Counted from the stretch's first letter, positions 1 to 8,855 are shown. The stretch: DNA of 11,683 bases from JBBDIM01 sp040880405 (GCA_040880405.1 JBBDIM010000188.1:1-11683); one strand, 5' to 3'. Program-made: numbers and translations. Notes: generated by a model from the letters alone, not told the origin.

Positions 1-29
1 ATACGTTCTCAAATGGAACACGTCTGATG

Positions 30-52
30 AAAAAGAGTCCTGACCCCTTTTT
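30..52. repeat. REP-like quasi-palindromic motif
   Basis: A 23-base quasi-palindrome with AAAAAG at the left end and CTTTTT at the right end, around a core reading AGTCCTGACCC. The outer six bases pair perfectly and the core GTC/GAC pairs if shifted by one base. From memory, motifs of this form (AAAAGGGGTCAGGACTCTTTT on the other strand, with small variations) recur in intergenic regions of planctomycetes and some proteobacteria, often near REP-associated tyrosine transposases. Only one copy was seen in this window, so its repeat nature is inferred. It could also add to termination together with the hairpin just downstream. Confidence 0.4.
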
Positions 53-58
53 CACTCC

Positions 59-99
59 GACCGCCTGATTGTCCATGCGACCATCAGGCGGTCTTTTTT
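59..99 (+). terminator. Rho-independent terminator of an upstream rightward gene
   Basis: A perfect 11-bp inverted repeat (GACCGCCTGAT at 59-69 and ATCAGGCGGTC at 83-93) encloses a 13-base loop and is followed directly by six T at 94-99. The T tract lies on the right, so it stops rightward transcription from a gene that ends at or before the left edge. It does not serve lpxA, which runs the other way and would need an A tract on the left of the stem. Confidence 0.85.
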
Positions 100-105
100 G
101 ATTGG

Positions 106-972
106 CTAACCCGCTCGTCTCGAAGCGTCCGAGACATTGCTATCTTCCGCCAAAACGCGAAGTTTCGGCTGATCGATACTGGCATGTCGTCCACGTTGCC
201 GGGCCTGGACAAATCCTCGTTCACTTTCGCACAGGAACTCCTGGAAATACCGTGCCGGGCCACTTGGAAACCGCCGAGCCACCTGCTCTAAAGCCTTGCT
301 ATTGTTAAGGTTCGAGCGGAAAATTAGGCGGTAAGCCTGTTTCAGTTCGAGGATTTCTTCCGATGTGAAACCATTGCGTTTCAGGCCAATCAGGTTCAGT
401 CCCACTACTTGGCCGCTGACCCCGTCGACCGTCACATAGGGTGGAATATCTTGAATCACGCGACAATGGGAACCAATCATTGCGTTCCGTCCAATCCGAC
501 AGAACTGATGCACGCCAACTCCCCCGGAGATATAGGCCCGATCCTCGATCAGGGTGTGACCTCCCAGCATGACGTTGTTGGTGAGGATCGTGTGGTTGCC
601 AATGGTCACGTCATGTCCGACATGTGCCTGAACCATTAGCAAATTGTCATCACCAATCCGTGTATTCTTCCCGGGTTCCAGCCCACGATGAACCGTGACG
701 AACTCGCGGAACAAGTTTCGGTTGCCAATCCACAATTCCCCTTGCTCGGCTGGAGCCCGTAAGTGTTGGGGGGCACCGCCAATGACGGCATGCTCGAAGA
801 CCTTATTCTCTGTCCCCATCCGCGTGCCCGACTTGATGGACGCATACGCCGCGATCTCGCAGCGATCCCCCACCTTGGTATTTCCCTCGATCACACAGAA
901 GGGACCGATGGTTACGTCTCGCCCAATTTCCGCGCTGGCATGTACCACGGCGGATGGATGAATTTCAGTCAC
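106..972 (-). CDS. lpxA: LpxA, UDP-N-acetylglucosamine acyltransferase
   Basis: First enzyme of lipid A synthesis: it moves a 3-hydroxyacyl chain from acyl carrier protein to the 3-OH of UDP-GlcNAc in the cytoplasm, acting as a homotrimer. The 288-residue product shows the left-handed beta-helix hexapeptide pattern from residue 2 to about 185, then a helical C-terminal part with the family signature GLNLIGLKRNGF (191-202). Residues matching the E. coli active site are present: His117 and His120 (QAHVGHD; E. coli His122 and catalytic His125), His139 (His144) and Gln156 (Gln161), all with a constant offset of five. The start is GTG, chosen because AAAAGGA lies six bases upstream and the Ile-His-Pro-Ser-Ala beginning fits the family. 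E. coli LpxA has 262 residues; the extra length here is a basic, unstructured-looking tail after about residue 255. It stands alone, with no fabZ, lpxB or lpxD beside it. This supports a lipid A-bearing outer membrane. Confidence 0.95.
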   Translation of the reverse strand: MTEIHPSAVVHASAEIGRDVTIGPFCVIEGNTKVGDRCEIAAYASIKSGTRMGTENKVFEHAVIGGAPQHLRAPAEQGELWIGNRNLFREFVTVHRGLEPGKNTRIGDDNLLMVQAHVGHDVTIGNHTILTNNVMLGGHTLIEDRAYISGGVGVHQFCRIGRNAMIGSHCRVIQDIPPYVTVDGVSGQVVGLNLIGLKRNGFTSEEILELKQAYRLIFRSNLNNSKALEQVARRFPSGPARYFQEFLCESERGFVQARQRGRHASIDQPKLRVLAEDSNVSDASRRAG

Positions 973-978
973 AGCAAA

Positions 979-985
979 TCCTTTT
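979..985 (-). promoter_or_regulatory. Ribosome binding site of lpxA
   Basis: Read leftward this is AAAAGGA, six bases before the GTG at 970-972. It is the reason for accepting a GTG start for lpxA, since no in-frame ATG is better placed. Confidence 0.65.
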
Positions 986-1268
986 GCTGAAGGTGGTTAC
1001 GCTGGCATGAGCGAAGGGCGTGCAAGCTACGCGCCCGGTATAATTGGCACCCCACGCCTAATTCGACCTAAATACGATTATCGGTCGAACCTGTCCAGGT
1101 TGATCGACGGAATTCGGTCAATTCGCGGAGGTGCTCTGTTTTAACAAGCTGGCACCCGCTAGCTGAAGGTCAATTTCCACCGCAAATTAGGTGTTTTTCA
1201 TGGAATTGCGGTCACTCGCGTGCAGGCCTTGAACCAAGTGTGTGGCTGCCAAAACCGCCGCGCCGGTC

Positions 1269-1274
1269 TATAAT
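1269..1274 (+). promoter_or_regulatory. Candidate -10 element for the TPR gene
   Basis: An exact TATAAT lies 117 bases before the ATG at 1391. No good TTGACA-like hexamer is found 16-18 bases upstream, so this is a half-match to a housekeeping promoter. The second TATAAT at 1039-1044 likewise lacks a -35 partner. Confidence 0.35.
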
Positions 1275-1390
1275 AGGGACTTCATGCATCCCCTTCCCCA
1301 GATTCAAGGAAGGTGCTGCTCTTCCCGGGTGGGACCCGTTGCTTCCCACTTCAATTTAAATCGATACGCCCTCAACATCCAAGATCCATC

Positions 1391-1732
1391 ATGTCTGATA
1401 CGAAAACACTGTACGCCGAAGGCGAGAAACTGAAGGACCAAGGAGACTTCGCCGGGGCGGCCGAGAAATTCCAAGCGGTGCTCCAGGAAAAGCCGGATCA
1501 TGTGTTGGCACATCTGGCGCTGGCCGTAACCTATGGGAACCTCGGGCAATTCGCTGAGTCGGTTGAGCATGCCGAAAAGGCCTGCGAGTTGGAACCAACC
1601 GATTCCTTCAACTTCACCGCCTTGAGTGTCACCTACCAAAAGGCCTATGAAGGGACCCGCGATCCGATCTACATCGAAAAGGCGGAATCCGCCAAGGCAC
1701 GCTCCGACATGGGCCAGGGTGGATTACACTAA
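1391..1732 (+). CDS. Small TPR (tetratricopeptide repeat) protein
   Basis: A 113-residue protein built almost wholly of helix pairs with the tetratricopeptide pattern. TPR 1 spans about residues 4-35 (LYAEGEKLKDQGDFAGAAEK then a Pro-ended second helix). TPR 2 spans about 38-71 (HLALAVTYGNLGQFAESVEH then ELEPT). A degenerate third unit runs to about 103, and the chain ends in a short Gly-rich tail (MGQGGLH). There is no signal peptide or membrane segment, so it is expected in the cytoplasm as a protein-binding scaffold; its partner is unknown. The ATG at 1391 is preferred over upstream in-frame starts because the residues before it (Pro/Arg-rich) do not look coding. No clear Shine-Dalgarno sequence precedes it. 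It is transcribed alone, diverging from lpxA, and no hairpin with a T tract follows the stop. Confidence 0.85.
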   Translation: MSDTKTLYAEGEKLKDQGDFAGAAEKFQAVLQEKPDHVLAHLALAVTYGNLGQFAESVEHAEKACELEPTDSFNFTALSVTYQKAYEGTRDPIYIEKAESAKARSDMGQGGLH

Positions 1733-1897
1733 ACCCTCGTCCTCTTTTTTAAACGCGAGAATGCAGACATTGCATTACCGACTTTGGCTTCTGTAGTGCA
1801 TTGGCACGATTAAATTTAAGGGTGACAACGGCGGCGAGTTGCCCCTCCGGAGATCCGTGCTCCGCGCCGGATACGGCAAGACCCGGATCGAAAATCA

Positions 1898-1926
1898 TTG
1901 TCACCGTGGGAAAAATTGATTAGCCT
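1898..1926 (+). promoter_or_regulatory. Candidate sigma-70-like promoter for the FAD oxidoreductase
   Basis: TTGTCA (1898-1903, five of six to TTGACA), an exact 17-base spacer, then TAGCCT (1921-1926, only three of six to TATAAT). It lies about 80 bases before the chosen start at 2008 in the 275-base gap after the TPR gene. The -10 is weak, so this is tentative. The rest of that gap shows only a small inverted repeat (1760-1776). Confidence 0.3.
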
Positions 1927-2007
1927 AGGGTCTTGGCTGTCTTATTGCCCACGACCCACTCGTCTCATCTGCCGATCATTCCTTCCCATTCTCCCCCTGA
2001 AGAATTC

Positions 2008-4269
<2,262 letters not shown>

Positions 4270-4310
4270 GTGAGAGAGTCAAATCCTGAGTCCTGAAGGG
4301 GCTAAGATCC

Positions 4311-4377
4311 CTTAACACAACCTCGCGCACAGGCGTAATTCCCACGCGGAAACCGAACATTTCCAGGTTGTGTTAGG
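4311..4377. repeat. Long-range inverted repeat between the FAD and NosR-like genes
   Basis: CTTAACACAACCT (4311-4323) pairs with AGGTTGTGTTAGG (4365-4377) over 13 positions, including one G-U pair; the inner 11 are perfect. The 41-base loop contains a smaller GCGT/ACGC hairpin (4333-4336 with 4344-4347). No T tract follows on either side, so it is not a classical terminator. It ends 27 bases before the earliest possible start of the NosR-like gene and could be a leader-RNA structure, a protein-binding site or an mRNA 3' end structure for the gene upstream. Confidence 0.55.
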
Positions 4378-4404
4378 CGCACTAAAAACTCACCCCGTCT
4401 CTCT

Positions 4405-6144
4405 GTGATCTCGGTGTGCCCTGTGGCTAATTCCACCTTACCAGCCCAACCCCCGCGCGGCGGATCCTCTCCGGTCCGCCGCGTGTTGCTGCATGGGTAT
4501 CGGTTTCTGACCGTGGTGGCGGTGATCCTGCTGATCCGCTTCCAGAGCGTCGCCATGCAGGCCACCATTCTCGATGATGCCCCGCCTGAATTAGGGCAAG
4601 TTCAACACGTCCTCCCCGCTGCGACCGAGCTTACCCCTTCTGCCAAGCCGGAGGGGTGGTTTGCCACGGGTAGCGATGGCGAAAAGCTCGGCTTTGTTGT
4701 GACCACCTCTCCTCAGGCGGATCATATTGTTGGGTTCTCCGGCCCCACCAACGTTTTGGTGGTCAGCGATACCGCCGGAAATCTAAGTGGAATCGAAATC
4801 CTAGCCAGCCGGGATACCCCGGAACATGTCGAGGCAATTGAAAAGCATTCCCCCTTCTTCCAGCAGTTCGTCGGTCAACCAGCCGCTCCATTAGCCAACG
4901 CGCAGCTTGACTCCGTCTCCGGGGCCACATTGACCAGCATGGCGATCGTCGAATCGGTGATTACCCGGTTGGGCGGCGATCCGCCCAATTACCGCTTTCC
5001 GGAAGAGATCGACCTGGAAGAGGCCGTCAAGTTTTTTGAAGCAGCCCACGAAATTATCCCTTCAGAGACCTCGCGCGGATTGGTCGAAGTCCGCGGCCCC
5101 GATGGCGAGCGACTGGGCCAACTGTTCCGCACCTCACCCCACGCCGATCACATCGTCGGCTACCAAGGCCCGACCGATGCCTTGGTCGCATTGAACGACA
5201 ACGATGAGGTAATCGGCATTCGCCTGCGGCACAGTTACGACAATCAGCCTTACGTCCGCTACGTCAACGAAGACTACATCTTCCCGGAGGTCCTCAACGA
5301 AACCACCTGGGACCAACTCGTCGAGCTCGACCTGGAATCCTCCGGCATCGAAGGCATCTCCGGCGCGACCATGACCAGCCAAGCGATGATCGAAGCGATT
5401 TTCGTCGCGGCGCGGAAGATTGAACTGGCCCGGTCGGCACCCCCCCGAGTCGCCACCGGTCCCCACCTGTCGTTCAAACTCCGCGATCTCGGTACGATCC
5501 TCGTCGTGCTGTTTGCCGTGGTGGTCGCCTTCACGTCACTGCGGAGCAATCGGTGGGTTCGGCTCGGCTTTCCGCTGGTGTTGATCTTTTACCTGGGCTT
5601 CTACAATGGCGATGTCCTCTCGCAGGCCCTGTGGGTCGGTTGGGCCCAGTACGGAATACCATGGCACCGAACCTTAGGCCTGGCGGTCCTAGCAGCGGCC
5701 GCATTCGCGGTCCCGCTGGTTTCCAAGAAGCAGCTTTACTGCAACCATGTTTGCCCACATGGACAGGCTCAGATTCTCATCGCTCGGTATTCCCCGTGGC
5801 AATGGAAAATGCCAAAGTGGCTCCGCAGCGCGTTACGACCACTCCCTGCGATACTACTGCTGCTGGTGGTGCTCACGGCGATGGGCCAGGCCAGCGTGAA
5901 TCTCTCGTCGATCGAACCCTTCAACGCCTACATCCCGTCGATCGCCGGGTGGATGGCGATCAGCATCGCCATTGGCGGATTGATCTTCTCCGCCTTCGTT
6001 CCGATGGGCTACTGCAAGTATGGCTGCCCCACCGGCGCGGTCCTTACGCACCTGCGATATCAGGCCAAGAGCGACCGCTGGACCCACCGAGACACAATCG
6101 CCACGCTGCTGGTATTGGTGGCGATCGGTTGTTTTTTTGTCTAA
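4405..6144 (+). CDS. NosR-like membrane flavoprotein with two FMN-binding domains and two CX3CP motifs
   Basis: A polytopic electron-transfer protein of up to 579 residues, related to the NosR/RnfG type. One membrane segment (about 32-48) precedes a soluble part with two tandem FMN_bind domains. The first ends in DSVSGATLTS (Thr175) and the second in EGISGATMTS (Thr322). SGAT threonines in this family carry covalent FMN added by ApbE, usually outside the cytoplasm. About six membrane segments follow (near 362-380, 388-402, 422-441, 481-498, 513-532, 563-579). Two CX3CP motifs sit at membrane edges: Cys446/Cys450 (YCNHVCPHG) and Cys537/Cys541 (YCKYGCPTG), as in the NosR/NapH polyferredoxin family. 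Unlike NosR, the protein stops in its last membrane helix and lacks a C-terminal 2[4Fe-4S] ferredoxin domain. Its likely role is to carry electrons between the quinone or cytoplasmic side and a periplasmic acceptor; the acceptor is unknown and no nosZ is nearby. The start is uncertain: GTG at 4405, 4414 or 4423 all precede the first helix, and none has a good Shine-Dalgarno sequence. Confidence 0.85.
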   Translation: MISVCPVANSTLPAQPPRGGSSPVRRVLLHGYRFLTVVAVILLIRFQSVAMQATILDDAPPELGQVQHVLPAATELTPSAKPEGWFATGSDGEKLGFVVTTSPQADHIVGFSGPTNVLVVSDTAGNLSGIEILASRDTPEHVEAIEKHSPFFQQFVGQPAAPLANAQLDSVSGATLTSMAIVESVITRLGGDPPNYRFPEEIDLEEAVKFFEAAHEIIPSETSRGLVEVRGPDGERLGQLFRTSPHADHIVGYQGPTDALVALNDNDEVIGIRLRHSYDNQPYVRYVNEDYIFPEVLNETTWDQLVELDLESSGIEGISGATMTSQAMIEAIFVAARKIELARSAPPRVATGPHLSFKLRDLGTILVVLFAVVVAFTSLRSNRWVRLGFPLVLIFYLGFYNGDVLSQALWVGWAQYGIPWHRTLGLAVLAAAAFAVPLVSKKQLYCNHVCPHGQAQILIARYSPWQWKMPKWLRSALRPLPAILLLLVVLTAMGQASVNLSSIEPFNAYIPSIAGWMAISIAIGGLIFSAFVPMGYCKYGCPTGAVLTHLRYQAKSDRWTHRDTIATLLVLVAIGCFFV

Positions 6145-6155
6145 CAATGTCGCAC

Positions 6156-7226
6156 TTACTGAGAAACCGCACCTGGTGGTGGCGGCAATTGAATTTGCCC
6201 CGGCGTCGCCTCCGCTTGGCGAAGCGCCTCGACGTAAGCGTTTAAAAGCTGTTGCGATTGCCGGAACTCCGGCCGCTGCGTCAACTGGGCGAATTTCGGA
6301 TCGGCCGAGACCGTTGCGAAATTCCCCGCGGCAACCTGTAAGCTGTTGAGACTCGGATGGGCCCCGTCTTCATAAACCTGCGTCGGCAAAGCGAGAAAAC
6401 GCTTCCAATCGTCCGGCAGCATGGCCGCAAGCTCGGTGGAGCTCCGCGAGAGATCACCTCGCAGTTGTTCTATACCTTGCCCCTCTGGTACGACCACGCC
6501 TGGCTGGGCCGGCGTTAACATCGGGCCACCTTGGACCACTTGCCCTGCCTGACGTTGCGGATCGGCATAAGCGGCCACCGTGGTCAGTAAGTCGCTGGCG
6601 CTGGCGGGAATTGCCTGCCCGCCACCGTAAAAGTTGTTCGTCGCCAGATGATCCATCTGCAGTGAGCTCCCATCGATCGAGGCCCCCGCGAACAGCCCGC
6701 GGCTCCGATTCCAGGAATAAATCTCCGAGCGGAGCCGTAAATCGGTCCCCGCCGAAGCTTGCCGACCGACCGGCCCCGCCGCGGCCGCCGCATCCACCCC
6801 CACGGTGAACTTGCCACCCAGCAGTCCCTCAATACTCTTGCGTGAGGTGAACACCAAAACCACATCGGTCGACTGCAAGCCGACCTGCCAACCGACGCTG
6901 CCACCGGTCATCGTCACGAACTGCGGGGCCTGCCAAACTCGGTTCTCGTCGCGTACCATGACCACGCCCCGGCCATGCCGCACGCCGACCACGAAACCAC
7001 CTTTGATCATGTTCGGAATGATGACAATCCCCTCCGCGCTACTGAGCATCGAAGCGGGAATGCTCCGCGCCGGGATCGCCATGATCTCGTTCAACACGGT
7101 AATCGACGAGCGGACGACGTTGCCCTCCCTCGATTGCATCAACGGCCCTTGGGCCTGAACCTTGAGGTTGATACCCAGGCCGACGGTGAGGGCCGCCAGC
7201 AACAGTAGTGTCTTGCGGCTGTTCAT
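6156..7226 (-). CDS. Exported SYLF-domain (Ysc84-like) lipid-binding protein
   Basis: A 356-residue protein with an N-terminal signal peptide (MNSRKTLLLLAALTVGLG, cleavage near KVQA-Q at about residue 25). Residues of about 35-225 form a SYLF/Ysc84 domain (PF04366-like), shown by the conserved run of short motifs: IPASMLSSAEGIVIIP, GGFVVGVRHGRGVVMVR, GSVGWQVGLQSTDVVLVF, GLLGGKFTVGVDAAAAAGPVG, and EIYSWNRSRGLFAGASIDG. In eukaryotes this domain binds phosphoinositides; bacterial members are exported envelope proteins of unclear role. The last 130 residues lie outside the domain, contain a helical stretch ending in QQLLNAYVEALRQAEA, and finish in a Pro-rich tail (LPPPPGAVSQ). The mature N-terminus has no lipobox cysteine, so it is probably a soluble or membrane-associated periplasmic protein. 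The ATG at 7226 is favoured by the signal peptide and by AGGGAG nine bases upstream. Its stop lies 11 bases from the stop of the convergent NosR-like gene. Confidence 0.88.
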   Translation of the reverse strand: MNSRKTLLLLAALTVGLGINLKVQAQGPLMQSREGNVVRSSITVLNEIMAIPARSIPASMLSSAEGIVIIPNMIKGGFVVGVRHGRGVVMVRDENRVWQAPQFVTMTGGSVGWQVGLQSTDVVLVFTSRKSIEGLLGGKFTVGVDAAAAAGPVGRQASAGTDLRLRSEIYSWNRSRGLFAGASIDGSSLQMDHLATNNFYGGGQAIPASASDLLTTVAAYADPQRQAGQVVQGGPMLTPAQPGVVVPEGQGIEQLRGDLSRSSTELAAMLPDDWKRFLALPTQVYEDGAHPSLNSLQVAAGNFATVSADPKFAQLTQRPEFRQSQQLLNAYVEALRQAEATPGQIQLPPPPGAVSQ

Positions 7227-7235
7227 AACAAATGA

Positions 7236-7241
7236 CTCCCT
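7236..7241 (-). promoter_or_regulatory. Ribosome binding site of the SYLF gene
   Basis: Read leftward this is AGGGAG, nine bases before the ATG at 7224-7226. It supports that start over a longer in-frame opening beginning at 7340, whose extra residues would hide the signal peptide. Confidence 0.6.
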
Positions 7242-7671
7242 GCTTTGCTTATTAAGTCGAGTGCCGTTCGCTGGCGAGGCACTGTGGTCGATCTCCTCCA
7301 ACTGTAGCCGAGCTAGCGGTTTCCCCCTACATCGATTCACGGGGCGTCTTGTCGATCAGCCCTGCCTTGGTTTCTCCGGCCACAGCGAGCCACACCAATG
7401 GCGGCCAGATCTGATGTCGACTCACACCGTTGTTTACGGATCGCTTGCGCGCTTGGTTTGCGCCGATTCTTGAAGACTTGGGATTTGCTAGCAGTCTCGG
7501 CGGTACCAGGGGAACAATCGGAACCACCGGCAGCGGCCCCTTCTTTTTTTGGCTCCTCACCAATTTCTTGCCGCGCTTAGCTTGCGGTGTTAATCTGACG
7601 AAATCGCTGCCTCTCCTCTTCCTGGGGCCGCGTCCTCCTCTGGCGTCGGTACGTGCAAATCCTCAATTGCG

Positions 7672-7677
7672 AAAGGA
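7672..7677 (+). promoter_or_regulatory. Ribosome binding site of the STN-repeat gene
   Basis: AAAGGA lies six bases before the ATG at 7684. It is among the best Shine-Dalgarno sites in the window and fixes the start. Confidence 0.7.
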
Positions 7678-7683
7678 CGATTC

Positions 7684-8532
7684 ATGCGCTTCGTATTCCC
7701 CCTGAATTGCCGCCAAGTTACCGCATGGGGCACGCTCCGCCTCGCGGCCCTACTGCTAACAGGTTTTTCTCTGGCCAATACCGGATGGGCCGATCCTGGG
7801 GAGTCAAAGGAGAAAAAAGCACCGGAGGCGGCCCAGCAGAATCCCTTCGGTGAACAATCCCCCCCGGCGGCAGGCGACGATCCCTTTGGTGCCGCCGTTG
7901 GTGATCCCTTTGCTAATGCTCCCGCCGCTAAGGCGTCTCGCCCCGCGATTCGAGCAAGACCGGCTCGATCCAAGCGAGTGCGGGACGCGCTCGATCAGGA
8001 AACGAAGATCGCATTCATCGACACGCCGCTGGAGGAAGTAGTCCAGTATTTAAAACAGCTGCACGGCATTGAGATAATGCTCGATCACGCCGGCCTTAAG
8101 ACCGCCAATATTACTCCCGACATGCCAATCACCCGCCACATCGAAGGCCTCACCCTGAGGGAAGCCCTGGACATTGTGTTGCTGGATCATGGGTTGCATT
8201 ATCAGAATCGAGGCACCTGGCTGTTGATCACCACCGAAGCGGGCGTCGACAAATGGATCGGCGAGCAACTTGCGGCCAAAACCCGTGTCTCATTTACCGA
8301 TGTCCCGCTGCTCGAAACGGTGGCGACGCTTGCGCGGATTCATCACGTTCCGGTCGATATCGAAATCAGCACCGCCGCCGGCGATGGATTCAAAAAAGGC
8401 AAAGTCACCATCCAGCGGGAAGAAGTGACCCTATCCGAAGCGTTGACCGAAATCCTAAGCCAACACGACCTCCGCTACGAACGCCGCCAAGGAAGGCTTT
8501 GGATTGTGGGTGAGGGCAAAGTCTCCCCGTAA
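7684..8532 (+). CDS. Exported protein with two STN (secretin/TonB short N-terminal)-like repeats
   Basis: A 282-residue protein. A basic start and hydrophobic segment (about 17-33) form a signal peptide or anchor, with cleavage possible after GWA at 36. Residues of about 37-98 are a low-complexity linker rich in Pro and Ala with three phenylalanine motifs (NPF at 53, DPF at 66 and 74), ending in an Arg-rich stretch. Two similar beta-alpha-beta units follow: unit 1 at about 107-184 (KIAFIDTPLEEVVQYLKQLH to TWLLITT) and unit 2 at about 199-277 (RVSFTDVPLLETVATLARIH to RLWIVGE). Each has the STN pattern of a strand, then 'D-x-P-L-x-E-x-V', a helix, and a closing 'L-x-E-A-L' helix plus strand pair. 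STN units usually sit at the periplasmic N-terminus of secretins or TonB receptors; here no outer-membrane pore follows. The function is unknown; a periplasmic protein-interaction role is inferred. The stop at 8530-8532 is followed in the same frame by a further open stretch, described separately. Confidence 0.8.
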   Translation: MRFVFPLNCRQVTAWGTLRLAALLLTGFSLANTGWADPGESKEKKAPEAAQQNPFGEQSPPAAGDDPFGAAVGDPFANAPAAKASRPAIRARPARSKRVRDALDQETKIAFIDTPLEEVVQYLKQLHGIEIMLDHAGLKTANITPDMPITRHIEGLTLREALDIVLLDHGLHYQNRGTWLLITTEAGVDKWIGEQLAAKTRVSFTDVPLLETVATLARIHHVPVDIEISTAAGDGFKKGKVTIQREEVTLSEALTEILSQHDLRYERRQGRLWIVGEGKVSP

Positions 8533-8808
8533 CTTTCAAACATTCTGGGCGACAGCACCGATACCCCCTGGAGAACCCAACTCCGCGAGTACTCCCAACA
8601 AATCGCCGACCTCCGCCGAGGAGATCGCCCCGAAGTCCTCGAGCAAACCGCCCAAGGAGGCCGCGGCCCCGCCGACGCCCTGCACCTGTTAGACACCTAC
8701 CGCTGGGTTGATCGAGTAGGTTTTCATGTTTGGCGGGCGTCGCATTATTTGGGTGGTGAGGGGGAAGCGGTGGTGAGCCCGGGGAATTTTCCGGAGGGGG
8801 ATTTGTGA
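8533..8808 (+). pseudogene. Possible C-terminal gene remnant, in frame after the STN-repeat stop
   Basis: Directly after the TAA of the STN-repeat gene the same frame stays open for 91 codons to a TGA at 8806-8808, with no ATG inside. The translation looks like real protein: an amphipathic helix (TPWRTQLREYSQQIADLRRG), a spacer, then HLLDTYRWVDRVGFHVWRAS followed by HYLGG, and a Gly/Glu-rich end. The pattern RWxDRVGxHxWRxxHxL recalls the C-terminal helical (PhoU-like) segment of some Na/Pi cotransporters. That is a recollection, not a database result. It lacks a start codon and ribosome binding site, so it is most simply the 3' remnant of a gene whose 5' part was deleted. Alternatives are readthrough of the TAA giving an extended STN protein, or chance. 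By rough estimate, 91 open codons by chance at this G+C has a probability of a few percent. Confidence 0.45.
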
Positions 8809-8855
8809 GGGGCTGCCCAGATCACGGCAAATCATCCTGGTTATCGCAACACGCC

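Larger units (their letters stand above)
973..1390. other. Divergent spacer between lpxA and the TPR gene
   Basis: This 418-base stretch carries no convincing gene. It holds the lpxA ribosome binding site, two exact TATAAT hexamers on the + strand (1039-1044 and 1269-1274), and an imperfect hairpin at 1085-1108. The hairpin core AACCTG-TC-CAGGTT is a perfect palindrome, and outer GTCGA/TCGAC arms continue after a small bulge. The hairpin lies about 110 bases upstream of the lpxA start and could be an operator, but nothing in the sequence identifies a regulator. Confidence 0.5.
7227..7683. other. Divergent spacer between the SYLF and STN-repeat genes
   Basis: This 457-base region drives two exported-protein genes in opposite directions. 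It contains the ribosome binding sites of both. There is also a T-rich tract near 7541-7551 with no hairpin before it, so it is not a terminator. Short open frames exist on both strands but have no recognisable domain or credible start. No convincing -35/-10 pair was found for either direction. Confidence 0.5.

Noticed and set aside
2..43. Short open stretch running into a TGA at 41-43, possible 3' end of an upstream gene
   Set aside because: All three + frames close before or near the terminator and 14 codons are too few to choose a frame, so no gene end is claimed.
1760..1776. AATGCA-GACAT-TGCATT inverted repeat after the TPR gene, as a terminator
   Set aside because: Only six AT-rich pairs and no T tract after it.
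1801..1818. TTGGCACG followed by AT-rich bases, resembling a sigma-54 -24 element
   Set aside because: The GC dinucleotide required 12 bases downstream of the GG is missing (TT instead).
6132..6138. Run of seven T just before the NosR-like stop, possible frameshift removing a ferredoxin domain
   Set aside because: The other frames beyond it have no ferredoxin cysteines and overlap the antisense of the SYLF gene, so there is no lost domain to restore.
5553..6245. 230-codon open frame on the + strand in another frame
   Set aside because: It overlaps the NosR-like gene, whose CX3CP motifs and membrane helices lie in the other frame; its translation is Arg/Pro/Gly-rich shadow sequence.
7327..7563. 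78-codon open frame on the - strand in the SYLF/STN spacer
   Set aside because: No domain, no good start and a composition typical of spacer; not supported as a gene.
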